A stretch of 64,000 nt of DNA from Catonella morbi ATCC 51271 (lineage in GTDB: Bacteria > Bacillota > Clostridia > Lachnospirales > Lachnospiraceae): the NCBI RefSeq assembly GCF_000160035.2, contig NZ_KI535370.1, forward strand, positions 1-64,000, read 5' to 3'. Shown here piece after piece: positions 34,526 through 44,151 of this stretch. Position 1 is the first letter of the stretch, and the number at the start of each line of letters is the position of its first letter. Made by a program: the position numbers and the translations under genes. The notes under the pieces are model-generated. The model searched no databases, was not told the origin of the DNA, and worked only from the letters and a program-made list of their open reading frames with translations.

Positions 34526-35485
34526 CTATCTCTTTCCCTTGTCATAAATTTCCCCTAAGGCTCTAGGTGCTCTGTTGAACTTAGAGAAAAATATCAGCAA
34601 TAACAATGTAAGTACATATGGAAGTATCATGGCAAGATCTGAATAACTGCTCGGCATTTCCATCTTCTTTACAAGGAAATATCCGCCTGAACGTGCAAAA
34701 CCGAACAGGAGACAGGAGCCCAGTGTAGGAAGTATATTCCAGTTACCAAAAATCATAGCCGCTATAGCAAGGAAACCATAGCCTGCAAAGATACTGCTTG
34801 AAAACTTGCCTGAAATAGAATAGGCAAAGCAGATTCCGGCCAGTCCTGAAAGGGCTCCCGAAACCATAATTGCAATGAGACGTATTTTACCGACGTTTTC
34901 ACCCGCTGCATCCACTGCATGAGGATTATCCCCACAGGCTCTTAAATTCATTCCATATCTGGTCTTATAAAGCAGATACCAGAATACTATTGCAATTACT
35001 ATTATCATTATTTCAAAAGGATATACATCCTTAAATACGGCTCCAATCACCGGAATGTCTGAAATCCCGGGTATTGTGAGTTTTGAAGACACTGCCAGGA
35101 CAAATTTGTCTGAAGCCGCACCAAATAAACCCTTATTTAACATTTTAGTGAGATAGGCGGTAAGTGCTGCTGCCAGAATATTGATAACTACACCGCTTAT
35201 AACCTGATTTGCCTTAAGTTTTATACAAAGAAGTGCATGCAAAAGTGAATACAGGGCACCTCCGATTATTGAAAATATGGCTGCCATTAAAAACTGCATA
35301 TCCGGACTTACACCATATATATTTGTCGAAATTACCGCCACAAGTGCTCCCACAAAGGCTCCCATTCCCTGAAATCCTTCCAGGGCAAGATTGGTTATAC
35401 CGCTTTTTTCGCAATAAATACCGCCTACCGCCATTATAAAAAGCGGAAGGGAGAAGGATAAACCATCAATAATAATACTCTCCAT
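34526..35485 (-). CDS. Nucleoside ABC transporter permease (NupQ-like)
   Basis: A 319-aa membrane protein with about nine to ten segments of the branched-chain/ribose permease superfamily. Typical signs are GGIYCEKSGITNLALEGFQGMGAF (residues 21-44, shown in part as SGITNLALEGFQGMGAF), the loop YGMNLRACGDNPHAVDAAG (about 202-220) and GALSGLAGICFAYSISG. It pairs with the larger permease just upstream; the genes overlap by one base. Homologues import purine and pyrimidine nucleosides with a BMP lipoprotein. Confidence 0.92.
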   Translation of the reverse strand: MESIIIDGLSFSLPLFIMAVGGIYCEKSGITNLALEGFQGMGAFVGALVAVISTNIYGVSPDMQFLMAAIFSIIGGALYSLLHALLCIKLKANQVISGVVINILAAALTAYLTKMLNKGLFGAASDKFVLAVSSKLTIPGISDIPVIGAVFKDVYPFEIMIIVIAIVFWYLLYKTRYGMNLRACGDNPHAVDAAGENVGKIRLIAIMVSGALSGLAGICFAYSISGKFSSSIFAGYGFLAIAAMIFGNWNILPTLGSCLLFGFARSGGYFLVKKMEMPSSYSDLAMILPYVLTLLLLIFFSKFNRAPRALGEIYDKGKR

Positions 35486-36639
35486 TATCCCTTATCCTCC
35501 TTTCCTGATTCAACCTTTTTTTCTGTTTCTCCGGCTCTTTCCCTGTTGACATAGTAGCGAATATAGGCACTGCAGGCAGAGAAAAGAAGAATAATACCTG
35601 TTATAACTGCAGTAATCTCAGATTCAAGTCCTGAAGCGGAATTAAGATAGGTACTTCCCTTACTCAGTATTGTTATTAAAAATGAAAAGAAAATGATTCC
35701 AACCGGACTGCTGTTTGCAAGCAGGGCAACAGCCACCGAGTCAAAACCTGTGGACGGCAGTACTCTTGGCTGAATTGAGCCAAAATATCCCAAATAATAG
35801 GTGACTCCTGCAAGACCTGCAAGTGCACCCGATACCACCATTGCGTAAATTATATTTCTTCCTACATTGATTCCGGCATATCCGGCTGCATTTCTGCTAA
35901 GTCCCACACTCTTCATTTCAAAACCGAAGCAGGTGCGATCCAGTATGAACTTAATAATAAAGGCTGACGCAATTGCTAAAATTATGCCAAGGGGCAGGTC
36001 AATTTTAAGATTACCTGCAAGGGTATCCATAAGTGTAAGTCTGGATTCTGAGGAAACCAGCTTAGACTGACGGGAAACCGGATTTACATAATAGGTGTTT
36101 ATAAAAAAACTTATTATATACTGGGCTATATAGTTAATCATAATGGTGGATACCACTTCATTTATATTGAACTTAAACTTAAGCCATCCTACAAGGGCAC
36201 CTATAAGCATACCGATAATGATACCGACTATTACAACAAGCGGCTTGGCAAGTACTGCCGGAAGCGGACTGTAGCCAATTAATACAGAGCTTATAAAGCC
36301 TGCGGTTAACATCTGGCCTGCCACACCGATATTAAAAAGTCCTGCCTTGAGAGCTACTGCAACTGACAGGGATGCAAATATCATAGGCGTCCAGGCATTT
36401 AAGAAACTGGTAAAATCCGTGAGCATACTTTTATAGGATGCATAGGTTTCTTTTGGTAGCAAACCTGAGCCCTGCAGCAGATTCATATAAGCCACGAACG
36501 GATTTTTTCCCTGTAAGGCAATTATAATTGCAACTGCAAAAAGACTTAATATAATAGCAAAAAGTGGGATAGTTACTGTCTGCATCTTCTCATTCCCAAA
36601 GCAGGATGCAGGAAAGCTTTTTTTTCTATTATTTTTCAT
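35485..36639 (-). CDS. Nucleoside ABC transporter permease (NupP-like)
   Basis: A 384-aa membrane protein, the larger of the two permeases. After a cytoplasmic N-terminus, segments include ATIPLFAIILSLFAVAIIIAL-like hydrophobic stretches, KAGLFNIGVAGQMLTAGFIS (about 93-112) and the conserved loop FEMKSVGLSRNAAGYAGINV (about 235-254). It ends in a charged tail. Its start overlaps the ATPase gene by 11 nt, showing translational coupling. Confidence 0.92.
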   Translation of the reverse strand: MKNNRKKSFPASCFGNEKMQTVTIPLFAIILSLFAVAIIIALQGKNPFVAYMNLLQGSGLLPKETYASYKSMLTDFTSFLNAWTPMIFASLSVAVALKAGLFNIGVAGQMLTAGFISSVLIGYSPLPAVLAKPLVVIVGIIIGMLIGALVGWLKFKFNINEVVSTIMINYIAQYIISFFINTYYVNPVSRQSKLVSSESRLTLMDTLAGNLKIDLPLGIILAIASAFIIKFILDRTCFGFEMKSVGLSRNAAGYAGINVGRNIIYAMVVSGALAGLAGVTYYLGYFGSIQPRVLPSTGFDSVAVALLANSSPVGIIFFSFLITILSKGSTYLNSASGLESEITAVITGIILLFSACSAYIRYYVNRERAGETEKKVESGKEDKG

Positions 36640-38167
36640 CTGTCTTTACCCCCATCATAAACTCTCCTACCTGATTGGTCGTAAGCTCCTTGGCATCCGC
36701 AATTTTCTGAATCTCACCATTATAGATAACACCTATCGTATCAGCCAGGCCCATTATTTCATCCAGTTCAAGTGAAATCAAAAGCACAGCCTTTCCTGAA
36801 TTCCTTTCTTTGATTATCTGCTTATGAATATTCTCAATGGCTCCTATATCCAGCCCCCTGGTTGGCTGCACAAATATGGCAAGTGGCGATTCCAGTTCTG
36901 TTTCCCTTCCTATAATCGCTTTCTGCTGATTGCCTCCGCTCATAGAGCGCACCAAGGTTTTCCCACCCTGACCGCTTCTTATGTCATACCGTTTTATAAG
37001 TTCCTCACCATTAGCTTCAATAGCTTTCTGGTTCAGTATTCCCCTTTTTGAATACGGTTCTTTAAAATATGTTTTCAGCACAAGATTATCCTGTAAACTG
37101 AAGTCCATAACAAGCCCATACTCCTGACGGTCTTCAGGTATATAGGATATCCCCTCCAAGGTTCTCTTTCTTATGCTATAGTGGGTTATATCTTTTCCGT
37201 TTAGGATAATGCTGCCGGCTGAAATTTTTTCAAGGCCTGCTATTGCATCCGCTATCTCCACCTGACCGTTACCGGAAACCCCCGCTATTGCAAATATTTC
37301 GCCTCCTCTTATTGAAAATGAAACATTTTTAACCACTGAAAATCCGTCTCTGTTATTAACAGTTAAGTTCTTTACTTCCAACACTGTTTTTCCAAATTCA
37401 GCTTCCGGCTTATAAACCTCAAATGACACCTCCCTTCCCACCATAAGATTTGCCATTTTTTTTGTGGTAGTATCCGCTACATCAAGTACATCCACCAGCC
37501 TGCCTCTGTTAAGTATTGCGCATCTGTCTGCTATCTGCTTGATTTCTTCAAGTTTATGTGTAATTAAAATAATGGTCTTCCCATTATCACGGAGTCCTCT
37601 TATTATCTCCAGCAGAAACTGTATTTCCTGTGGAGTAAGTACTGCAGTCGGCTCGTCGAATATGAGTATCTCAGCTTCTCTATAAAGCATTTTCAATATC
37701 TCTACTCTTTGTCTGACAGAAACTCCTATATTCTCAATTACATCTGTAGGATTAACCTCTAAGCCATATTTAGCAGACAGCTCTGCTATCTTCTTATCTT
37801 CTTTTTTAATATCTACATAAGGAAGAAAGCCAAACTTTTTGTCTTTACAGGGAAGTCCCAGAATAATATTTTCCGTAATGGTATAGTTATATACAAGCTT
37901 AAAATGCTGGTGAACCATACCTATGTTAAGCCTGGTTGCATAGCTGGGAGACGATATATTTTCTTTCCTTCCTCTGACAAATATCTCACCTTCATCCGGC
38001 TCATACATACCAAAGAGCATGCTCATTAAAGTAGATTTACCTGCACCGTTTTCTCCTAAAAGGGCAAAGATTTCACCTTTCTTTATCTGTATTGTTACAT
38101 TGTCATTTGCCACAATACCCGGAAAACGTTTTGTCACCTGCTTCATTTCAACTATATATTCCGACAT
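36629..38167 (-). CDS. Nucleoside ABC transporter ATP-binding protein (NupO-like)
   Basis: A 512-aa protein with two ABC cassettes in one chain. The first has Walker A GENGAGKSTLMSMLFG (about 37-52) and Walker B ILIFDEPTAVLTP; the second has a degenerate Walker A (GVSGNGQVEI) and signature SGGNQQKAIIGRE. This asymmetry is normal for the ribose/nucleoside-type ATPases. ATG 38167 has GAGAGGA 6 nt upstream; ATG 38182 lies within that region. Confidence 0.93.
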   Translation of the reverse strand: MSEYIVEMKQVTKRFPGIVANDNVTIQIKKGEIFALLGENGAGKSTLMSMLFGMYEPDEGEIFVRGRKENISSPSYATRLNIGMVHQHFKLVYNYTITENIILGLPCKDKKFGFLPYVDIKKEDKKIAELSAKYGLEVNPTDVIENIGVSVRQRVEILKMLYREAEILIFDEPTAVLTPQEIQFLLEIIRGLRDNGKTIILITHKLEEIKQIADRCAILNRGRLVDVLDVADTTTKKMANLMVGREVSFEVYKPEAEFGKTVLEVKNLTVNNRDGFSVVKNVSFSIRGGEIFAIAGVSGNGQVEIADAIAGLEKISAGSIILNGKDITHYSIRKRTLEGISYIPEDRQEYGLVMDFSLQDNLVLKTYFKEPYSKRGILNQKAIEANGEELIKRYDIRSGQGGKTLVRSMSGGNQQKAIIGRETELESPLAIFVQPTRGLDIGAIENIHKQIIKERNSGKAVLLISLELDEIMGLADTIGVIYNGEIQKIADAKELTTNQVGEFMMGVKTDEK

Positions 38168-38233
38168 ATTTCTTCCTCTCATAAGTAATTATAATATCCT
38201 TTATATGTCATAGGAATTTCCTATAACATATAA

Positions 38234-38279
38234 AGCTGCCCGGCACAGAAGTTAATTTCATCTTCCATGCCGAGCAGCT
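38234..38279 (-). terminator. Hairpin between the BMP lipoprotein and ATPase genes
   Basis: AGCTGCC…CGGCA (38234-38245) pairs with TGCCG…GCAGCT (38268-38279). The strong stem is followed by TTTATATG on the minus strand. It likely stabilises the lipoprotein mRNA or partly ends transcription, so that more lipoprotein than transporter is made. Confidence 0.6.
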
Positions 38280-38312
38280 ATAAGGTAACAATATTTATCT
38301 GTTTCCCGGCCT

Positions 38313-39515
38313 TTACTTAAGTCCTGTGAAATCTTCCGGTGTTAAGTTATTAAAGTTTGCAGCAGGTACAATCTTGCCATCCTTTAACAGAGTATAAGCC
38401 TCATCAAGCTTTGTAACTGTTTCAGCAGAAAGCTGATGTCTGCCCTCATCCTTTACATAGCCTGTAGAGTCTGTATCAGCTCCAAGAAGGGCATTCTCAC
38501 CCTTGAAGGTTCCTGCAAGAATGTTCTCAAGCTGTTTTTCAACATTAGTATGCATTACTTTAAGTCCTGATGTTAAAATGATATTGCTGTCGCCATTTGC
38601 ACCGTCATCATACTGGTCTACATCACAACCGATAACCTTTGCATCTTTAGCTTCCTTAACTGCAGTAAATACACCGTTTCCGGAACCGCCTGCTGCCACA
38701 AAGAGGATGTCACAGCCTTCATCTAAAAGAGCCTTACCCACTACCTTGCCTGTAGCTTCATCCGAGAAACTGCCTACATAGTTTCCGCCAACATTTGCAT
38801 TGGTAACATCCGTACCTGCATAAGAAGGAAGTTCGATGCATTTTACATCTGTGTTAAATTTCGCATTAGCATAGTTAACACCCGATTCAAAACCATACTG
38901 ATAATTTACATTGGAAGGATAAGCTATACCGTTTACAACTGCAACCTTCTTTGTCTTTGATTCAAGAGCTGCCGCCATACCTGCAAAGAAACCGCTCTCC
39001 TGCTCCTTGAACTGCATAGCATAAACATTGTCACATACTATTTCCTTACCTTCAGCATCTGTTGGGTAGGAATCCACCAGGATGAATTTGGTGTTTGCAT
39101 TATCCTGTGCCAGACTTCCGATTCCTGCAAACTGGAATCCGCAACATACTATGACATCATAATCTGCCACAATATCGGCTACAGCCTGAATGGCTGCTGC
39201 AGTATCACCGCTCTCCTCACGCACTGGAGTTACCTTGGCATTAGCATGATTTCCAATGAAAGCAAGAATACCGTTATAGATATCCTGGTTAAAGCTTCCG
39301 TCATCAACGCCTGAAGGGCTGGATACGATGGCTATCTTTAAGCCCTCTTCCTCTGTTGCATTAGATGCAGCAGAGGAAGTCTGTGCAGATGATGTCTTTG
39401 AAGCTGCTGATGAAGCCTTAGACTCTGATGACTTTGGTGCTGTTGTGCTCCCGCAGGCGGTTAAAAGAGCCACACTGAGCACTGCACTTGTTACTACTTT
39501 TAGAAACTTTTTCAT
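38313..39515 (-). CDS. BMP family nucleoside-binding lipoprotein
   Basis: A 400-aa substrate-binding lipoprotein. The signal ends with lipobox LLTAC (Cys 21), followed by a serine/alanine-rich linker (about 25-57) and the BMP domain: IAIVSSPSGVDDGSFNQDIY (about 64-83), VDSYPTDAEGKE, VVNGIAYPSNVNYQYGF, and FVAAGGSGNGVFTAVKEA. BMP proteins bind purine nucleosides outside the cell and pass them to the NupOPQ-type transporter encoded next to it. Confidence 0.94.
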   Translation of the reverse strand: MKKFLKVVTSAVLSVALLTACGSTTAPKSSESKASSAASKTSSAQTSSAASNATEEEGLKIAIVSSPSGVDDGSFNQDIYNGILAFIGNHANAKVTPVREESGDTAAAIQAVADIVADYDVIVCCGFQFAGIGSLAQDNANTKFILVDSYPTDAEGKEIVCDNVYAMQFKEQESGFFAGMAAALESKTKKVAVVNGIAYPSNVNYQYGFESGVNYANAKFNTDVKCIELPSYAGTDVTNANVGGNYVGSFSDEATGKVVGKALLDEGCDILFVAAGGSGNGVFTAVKEAKDAKVIGCDVDQYDDGANGDSNIILTSGLKVMHTNVEKQLENILAGTFKGENALLGADTDSTGYVKDEGRHQLSAETVTKLDEAYTLLKDGKIVPAANFNNLTPEDFTGLK

Positions 39516-39557
39516 TTTTTTACCTCACTTTATATATAAATTTTTAGAACCGCATAA

Positions 39558-40385
39558 TCAGTTAACCATTTTGATAATGGCTTCGGTTATAAGCTTTGTA
39601 AACAGCGGAGCCACTCTTGCTGCTGTAACCTTTACGTCTTCATCGCTTAAAGGTACTTCCGATAAGCCTGCCCCCAGATTGGAGATACAGGAAATCCCAC
39701 AAACTTTCATTCCCATATGCCTTGCAGCAACTGCTTCACAGGCAGTACTCATGCCTACCGCATCTCCGCCTAGTATTCTCATCATTCTTACCTCAGCCGG
39801 AGTCTCAAAGTTAGGACCGCTTGCCTGTACATAAACACCATGGCGCAACTCAATCTTTAATTCTGCAGCTGCCTCATCTATAATGCCTATCAGCTCTTTA
39901 GCATATAACTCTGACATATCAGGGAAACGAAGTCCCACCTCATCCGAATTAGGTCCGATGAGCGGAGAAGGTACAAAGTTCATAATGTGATCAGTAATCA
40001 CCATAAAGTCGCCTGCCACAAATTCCTTATTCACAGAGCCGGAAGCATTGGTCAGAAAAAGAACTTCCGCCCCCATCATCCTCATAAGCCTGGTTGGAAG
40101 CACAACATCTTCCATAGGGTAGCCTTCATAATAATGCACCCTTCCCTGCATAATAACAACAGGAACCTCTCCTACATAGCCAAATACAAACCTTCCTTTA
40201 TGACCTGAAACAGTAGAAACCGGAAAATCTTTAATTTCACTATAATCTATAGTTTTTATCTTCTTTATTGTCTCTGCATAGTCTCCAAGTCCTGAGCCCA
40301 GAATCAGGGCAATCTTAGGTATAAAAGGGATTCTTCCCTTTATGCTTTCATAGCAGCTTTTAAGTCTTTCATATACATTGTTCAT
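39558..40385 (-). CDS. punA: Purine-nucleoside phosphorylase
   Basis: Splits inosine/guanosine with phosphate to the free base and ribose-1-phosphate. The 275-aa trimeric-type PNP has the phosphate-binding ILGSGLGDYAE (about 28-38), VSGHKGRFVFG, MQGRVHYYEGY (about 80-90), FLTNASGSVN and GGDAVGMSTACEAVAARHMG (about 209-228). ATG 40385 has GAGAGG 8-9 nt upstream; the longer ORF start (40415) lies before the leader. First gene of the nucleoside operon. Confidence 0.94.
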   Translation of the reverse strand: MNNVYERLKSCYESIKGRIPFIPKIALILGSGLGDYAETIKKIKTIDYSEIKDFPVSTVSGHKGRFVFGYVGEVPVVIMQGRVHYYEGYPMEDVVLPTRLMRMMGAEVLFLTNASGSVNKEFVAGDFMVITDHIMNFVPSPLIGPNSDEVGLRFPDMSELYAKELIGIIDEAAAELKIELRHGVYVQASGPNFETPAEVRMMRILGGDAVGMSTACEAVAARHMGMKVCGISCISNLGAGLSEVPLSDEDVKVTAARVAPLFTKLITEAIIKMVN

Positions 40386-40436
40386 AGCAACTTCCTCTCC
40401 TAAACCATTATACACTAAATTCTAATTTCTTCAATA

Positions 40437-40465
40437 ATTATACCCGAATTATTCACGAAACATTT
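40437..40465 (-). promoter_or_regulatory. Probable punA operon promoter
   Basis: -10 TATAAT (40442-40437), with only a weak -35 (AAATGT or TTAAAT around 40460-40467). The region just upstream reads CGTGAATAATTCGGG on the minus strand, an imperfect dyad that may be an operator; it resembles PurR-box half sites only loosely. Confidence 0.5.
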
Positions 40466-40477
40466 AACAAAACGTTT

Positions 40478-40518
40478 AACAAAACATCTTATCCGGTTAC
40501 ACCGCATAGATTAAGATG
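40478..40518 (-). terminator. Terminator after the ABC transporter pair
   Basis: CATCTTA (40485-40491) pairs with TAAGATG (40512-40518), with partial pairing inside, and the minus strand continues TTTTGTT. Confidence 0.6.
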
Positions 40519-40580
40519 TCTGCGACCCGGAAGCGTGAATGATTCAGGTTATATATCATATTAGTGCAAGTATAAGCTTA

Positions 40581-42329
40581 TCAACTTCTGGCTTCCCATT
40601 TGGTCGCGCTCTCCCTGTAAGCTACAAATTTCTGATAAACCGGTGATTTTTGCATAAGTTCGGCATGGGTGCCGCAGCTTTCAATACCTCCCTTATCAAG
40701 CACCACAATTTGGTCGGCATTTTTAATTGTGTTTAACTTATGCGCTATTATTATAGTTGTTTTATCCTTCAGCAGATATTCAAGTGCCTGTAAAAGCTGC
40801 TTCTCATTTTCAGGATCTATACTTGAAGTTGCTTCATCAAGGATTACTATCTTGCTAGGCTTTAACATAGCCCTGGCAATGGATATTCTCTGGCGCTCAC
40901 CGCCCGAAAGGTTGGAACCGCCTTCCTGTAATACTGTATCATAGCCATCAGATAAGCTCATAATAAAATCGTGGCATCTTGCTTTTTTTGCCACTTCCAT
41001 CATTTCTTCGTCAGTAGCATCCTGATTACCGAATTTAATATTATTTCTTACCGTATCATCAAAAAGATATACATCCTGAAATACAAAACTGAAATTTGCA
41101 AGAAAGGCATCATAGTTAAAATCTTTTACATTTTTACCTCCTACTATCACTTCTCCCCCCGTAACATCCCAGAATCTTGAAACAAGGTTGCAAAGAGTGG
41201 TCTTACCGCTTCCTGAAAATCCCACAATGGCGGTAGTTTTACCTGAAGGTATAGAAAGATTAAGTTTGTGAAATAGTTCACCTTCTCCGTAAGAAAAACT
41301 TACATCTTTAAGTTCAACCGAAGGCTCATTTATCTCGGTTTTTTCTCCTTCATCAATCATTTTCAAAGAGCGAAGCTTCATTACAGAATCCAAATCCTGT
41401 ACTGCAATTCCTTTAAGGTTTTGCATACCGCCTACCATTTCAATACCTGAAAATACCACAAAACTCGCCACTATCAGCATAATAGCCTTAGTGGGATTTA
41501 AATTTCCTCTCCAAAATCTTAGAAGGGATGTTCCGATTATAGCCACTATACCAAGCTTAAATACTGCTAAATATAAAAGCTGGATGGGCGCCATTATTTT
41601 TTCTATATCAAGAAATCCCTTTCTGGTTGCCGAAATACTGTCCTCCAGTTCTTTAGCTATCTCTTTATTTTTACCGAAAGCCTTAAGTACGCTTATTCCT
41701 TTTACGTATTCAAGAGTTTTAGCACTTAGATTTATTCTGATTTTTAGAAGAACTGTGGTTAGCCTGTCCATCTTATTCTGTACTAGGCTATTAATAAAAA
41801 CTCCTATTGCAATGGTCGCAAGTATAATAAAGCCTGTAATCATATCGAAAGGGAAGATAAAAATTCCCATCATCACTGTCTGTATAGTTCCTGCAATCAG
41901 TGCGGTTATAATAAATACTCCTACGGTTTCAAGCTCACTTATGGCTGTGGACATTCTGCCTGCCACATCTCCGAGACTGTTGTCATTAAAGTATCCCATA
42001 TTCACTTTTTTAAGCCTGTCACCTACAATCAGCCTATTTTCCGCACCAAAACTATATGAAGCTGTATTCTTATTTTTATCCGCAAAATATCCGCAGGTGA
42101 TTTTCCCCACAACTCCGACAAGTTCTATAACTGCTACTGTGTATACATCTTTCATAACCACCGGATTTTTATCAAATATTCCCTCACATATTTTCATCAG
42201 AATAAATAAAACTCCACCCAGCATAAAGCTTTCAAAAAATGATTTCAACGTATTAAATATCAGCATTTTGGTTATTCTGCCGGACTGTTTACCTGCAACT
42301 ATGTAAAGTCTTTTTATCAACTCAATCAT
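40581..42329 (-). CDS. ABC half-transporter (permease-ATPase fusion), second subunit
   Basis: A 582-aa exporter-fold protein: about six membrane segments (1-300), then an ATPase with Walker A GFSGSGKTTLCNLV (about 372-385), signature LSGGERQRISIARAML and Walker B KIVILDEATSSIDPENE. It forms a heterodimer with the product of the gene before it (2 nt apart). Both ATP sites keep the catalytic glutamate. The pair resembles YbtPQ/IrtAB-type systems, which move siderophores, or drug exporters; the Fur-like box at the tetR promoter leans toward metal or siderophore. Confidence 0.9.
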   Translation of the reverse strand: MIELIKRLYIVAGKQSGRITKMLIFNTLKSFFESFMLGGVLFILMKICEGIFDKNPVVMKDVYTVAVIELVGVVGKITCGYFADKNKNTASYSFGAENRLIVGDRLKKVNMGYFNDNSLGDVAGRMSTAISELETVGVFIITALIAGTIQTVMMGIFIFPFDMITGFIILATIAIGVFINSLVQNKMDRLTTVLLKIRINLSAKTLEYVKGISVLKAFGKNKEIAKELEDSISATRKGFLDIEKIMAPIQLLYLAVFKLGIVAIIGTSLLRFWRGNLNPTKAIMLIVASFVVFSGIEMVGGMQNLKGIAVQDLDSVMKLRSLKMIDEGEKTEINEPSVELKDVSFSYGEGELFHKLNLSIPSGKTTAIVGFSGSGKTTLCNLVSRFWDVTGGEVIVGGKNVKDFNYDAFLANFSFVFQDVYLFDDTVRNNIKFGNQDATDEEMMEVAKKARCHDFIMSLSDGYDTVLQEGGSNLSGGERQRISIARAMLKPSKIVILDEATSSIDPENEKQLLQALEYLLKDKTTIIIAHKLNTIKNADQIVVLDKGGIESCGTHAELMQKSPVYQKFVAYRESATKWEARS

Positions 42330-42330
42330 C

Positions 42331-44067
42331 TTATCTCACCTCTCCTTTCTCATCAGCTCCCATATGCGCTTCCCAGAGCTCTTTATAAACAGGGCTGTTA
42401 GAAAGAAGCTCTTTATGTGTTCCCTGACTCTCTATTCTTCCCTTATCTATAACCAGAATATTGTCAGCATTAATTATGGTAGAAAGTCTGTGAGCTATCA
42501 TAATTACTGTTTTACTCTTAATCAGTTCATTTATAGACCTTTGTATTTCTGCCTCATTATCAGGGTCGGAATAGGCAGTGGCCTCATCTAAAAGTACAAT
42601 AGGGCTGTCTTTTAACAAAGCCCTTGCAATCGTAATTCTCTGTCTTTCACCGCCTGACAGGGTATCACCTGAATCACCGACCACAGTATTGTAGCCGTCA
42701 GGAAGGCTCATAATAAAGTCATGGCAGCTTGCCTTTTTGCAGGCTTCCTGTACCTCTTCTAAGCTTGCATCAGCCTTTGCATACCTCATATTTTCTAAGA
42801 TACTTTTCCTGAATAAGAAATTTTCCTGTGAAACATAGGTTACTAAGTCCATATTTTGGCTAAGAGGCATTTGGGACAGGTCTGCATTTCCTATGTAAAT
42901 ATGGCCTGAATTTACATTCCAAAAGCCGGCAATCAGTTTGGCTATGGTAGATTTTCCCCCACCGGAATAGCCTACTATGGCTGTAAGTTTCTTCTCTTTT
43001 GCTGTAAATGAGAGGTTTTCAAATACCTTTTTCTCTCCGTCATAACTAAAACTTACATTATCAAACTTAACATCATAAGAAGAAACACTTAACTCCTTAT
43101 CTCCTCTTTTAAGCTCAGGAAGCTCCATAACCTTATTTATTTCATTTAATATGACCCCTACATTTGCCATAGTATCGGCATGGCTCATAGCTTTTATCAA
43201 AGGTCTGTAAGAAGCGTATGAGAGCAAAATTCCCATAACTACCACCTGTATAGTAATACTTCCGGTCATATAAAGATAAAATGTGGTTGGCAGTACAAAT
43301 AAAAGTGTGGACGGAAAACTTTCCATAGCTGCTGTAGTTGCAAAGCAAACATGTAAATACCAGTCAAGCATAGCATCTCTGTTGTTATTTACAGCTTCCT
43401 TAAACTTTCCGTAAGAAGATGCAGACTTGTTAAAAGCTTTGATTACCTGTATTCCCCTTATGTACTCAACTATGCTTGTGTTCATGGCCTTCGAAGCTTC
43501 CTGATAACGCTTCGACCTCTCAGCATAGCCTGACATCATAAGTGTTGAGAAAAAGAAACCCACAGGCAAGGTCAGAAGATTTGCAACGCCTATCCTCCAG
43601 TCAAGGGTAAAAATAATAACAACTATAACTATAGGTATAATCACATTGGCAAGTACCTCCGGGATGACATGAGCAATGGGCTGTTCAAGCTTGTCGAGGG
43701 TTTCAACCATAAACTGCGACCACTGTCCGCTGCTTTTCGTTTCAATCTCACCCATGGAAAGCCTGCCAAGCTTTCCCACAAGCCTCTTCCTCTCACTTTC
43801 AATAATGCGAAAAGCCAGATTGTGAGAAGTAAGTGTAGAAATTTCATGAAAAATGATGCTTAAAATAAGTCCTGCAAAGATGAGAACCAAATCATTTACA
43901 TAATGGTAATTGGCAAACACTCTCTCTCCGCTTATTACCTCTACATTCATCATTTTTACCACAATATCAGCCAGTGCATAGTACGGAATTATACTAAATC
44001 CGACCCCCACTATTGCCATCAGGATAGAAAATACAACCTGACGCATATGACCTTTTAATACCTTCAC
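42331..44067 (-). CDS. ABC half-transporter (permease-ATPase fusion), first subunit
   Basis: A 578-aa exporter-fold protein with six membrane segments and an ATPase domain: Walker A GYSGGGKSTIAKLIAG (about 364-379), signature LSGGERQRITIARALL, Walker B PIVLLDEATAYSDPDNE. The DEATAYSD sequence is common in the siderophore/lipid-type half-transporters. Start GTG 44067 has GGAGGAG 6 nt upstream. Upstream lie AGTAAACA and ATTTACC half sites (44082-44113) like those of the tetR operator. Confidence 0.9.
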   Translation of the reverse strand: MKVLKGHMRQVVFSILMAIVGVGFSIIPYYALADIVVKMMNVEVISGERVFANYHYVNDLVLIFAGLILSIIFHEISTLTSHNLAFRIIESERKRLVGKLGRLSMGEIETKSSGQWSQFMVETLDKLEQPIAHVIPEVLANVIIPIVIVVIIFTLDWRIGVANLLTLPVGFFFSTLMMSGYAERSKRYQEASKAMNTSIVEYIRGIQVIKAFNKSASSYGKFKEAVNNNRDAMLDWYLHVCFATTAAMESFPSTLLFVLPTTFYLYMTGSITIQVVVMGILLSYASYRPLIKAMSHADTMANVGVILNEINKVMELPELKRGDKELSVSSYDVKFDNVSFSYDGEKKVFENLSFTAKEKKLTAIVGYSGGGKSTIAKLIAGFWNVNSGHIYIGNADLSQMPLSQNMDLVTYVSQENFLFRKSILENMRYAKADASLEEVQEACKKASCHDFIMSLPDGYNTVVGDSGDTLSGGERQRITIARALLKDSPIVLLDEATAYSDPDNEAEIQRSINELIKSKTVIMIAHRLSTIINADNILVIDKGRIESQGTHKELLSNSPVYKELWEAHMGADEKGEVR

Positions 44068-44131
44068 TTTAATCTCCTCCTTATAGGTAAATATTTTTTC
44101 AAAATGTTTACTAACCTTTAAAACAGAAGAA

Positions 44132-44149
44132 AATCCTGCTTACAGGATT
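44132..44149 (-). terminator. Terminator between tetR and the ABC genes
   Basis: AATCCTG (44132-44138) pairs with CAGGATT (44143-44149) around a 4-nt loop; on the minus strand TTCTTCTGTTTT follows. It probably lowers read-through from tetR into the transporter genes. Confidence 0.6.
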
Positions 44150-44151
44150 CT

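Noticed and set aside
40416-40580. Possible purine riboswitch before punA
   Set aside because: The conserved core of the purine aptamer was not found; the paired bases near 40485-40518 fit the terminator of the gene upstream.
41491-42306. 271-aa plus-strand ORF opposite the ABC half-transporter
   Set aside because: Antisense shadow of a membrane protein gene; the opposite strand has Walker A, signature and Walker B motifs.
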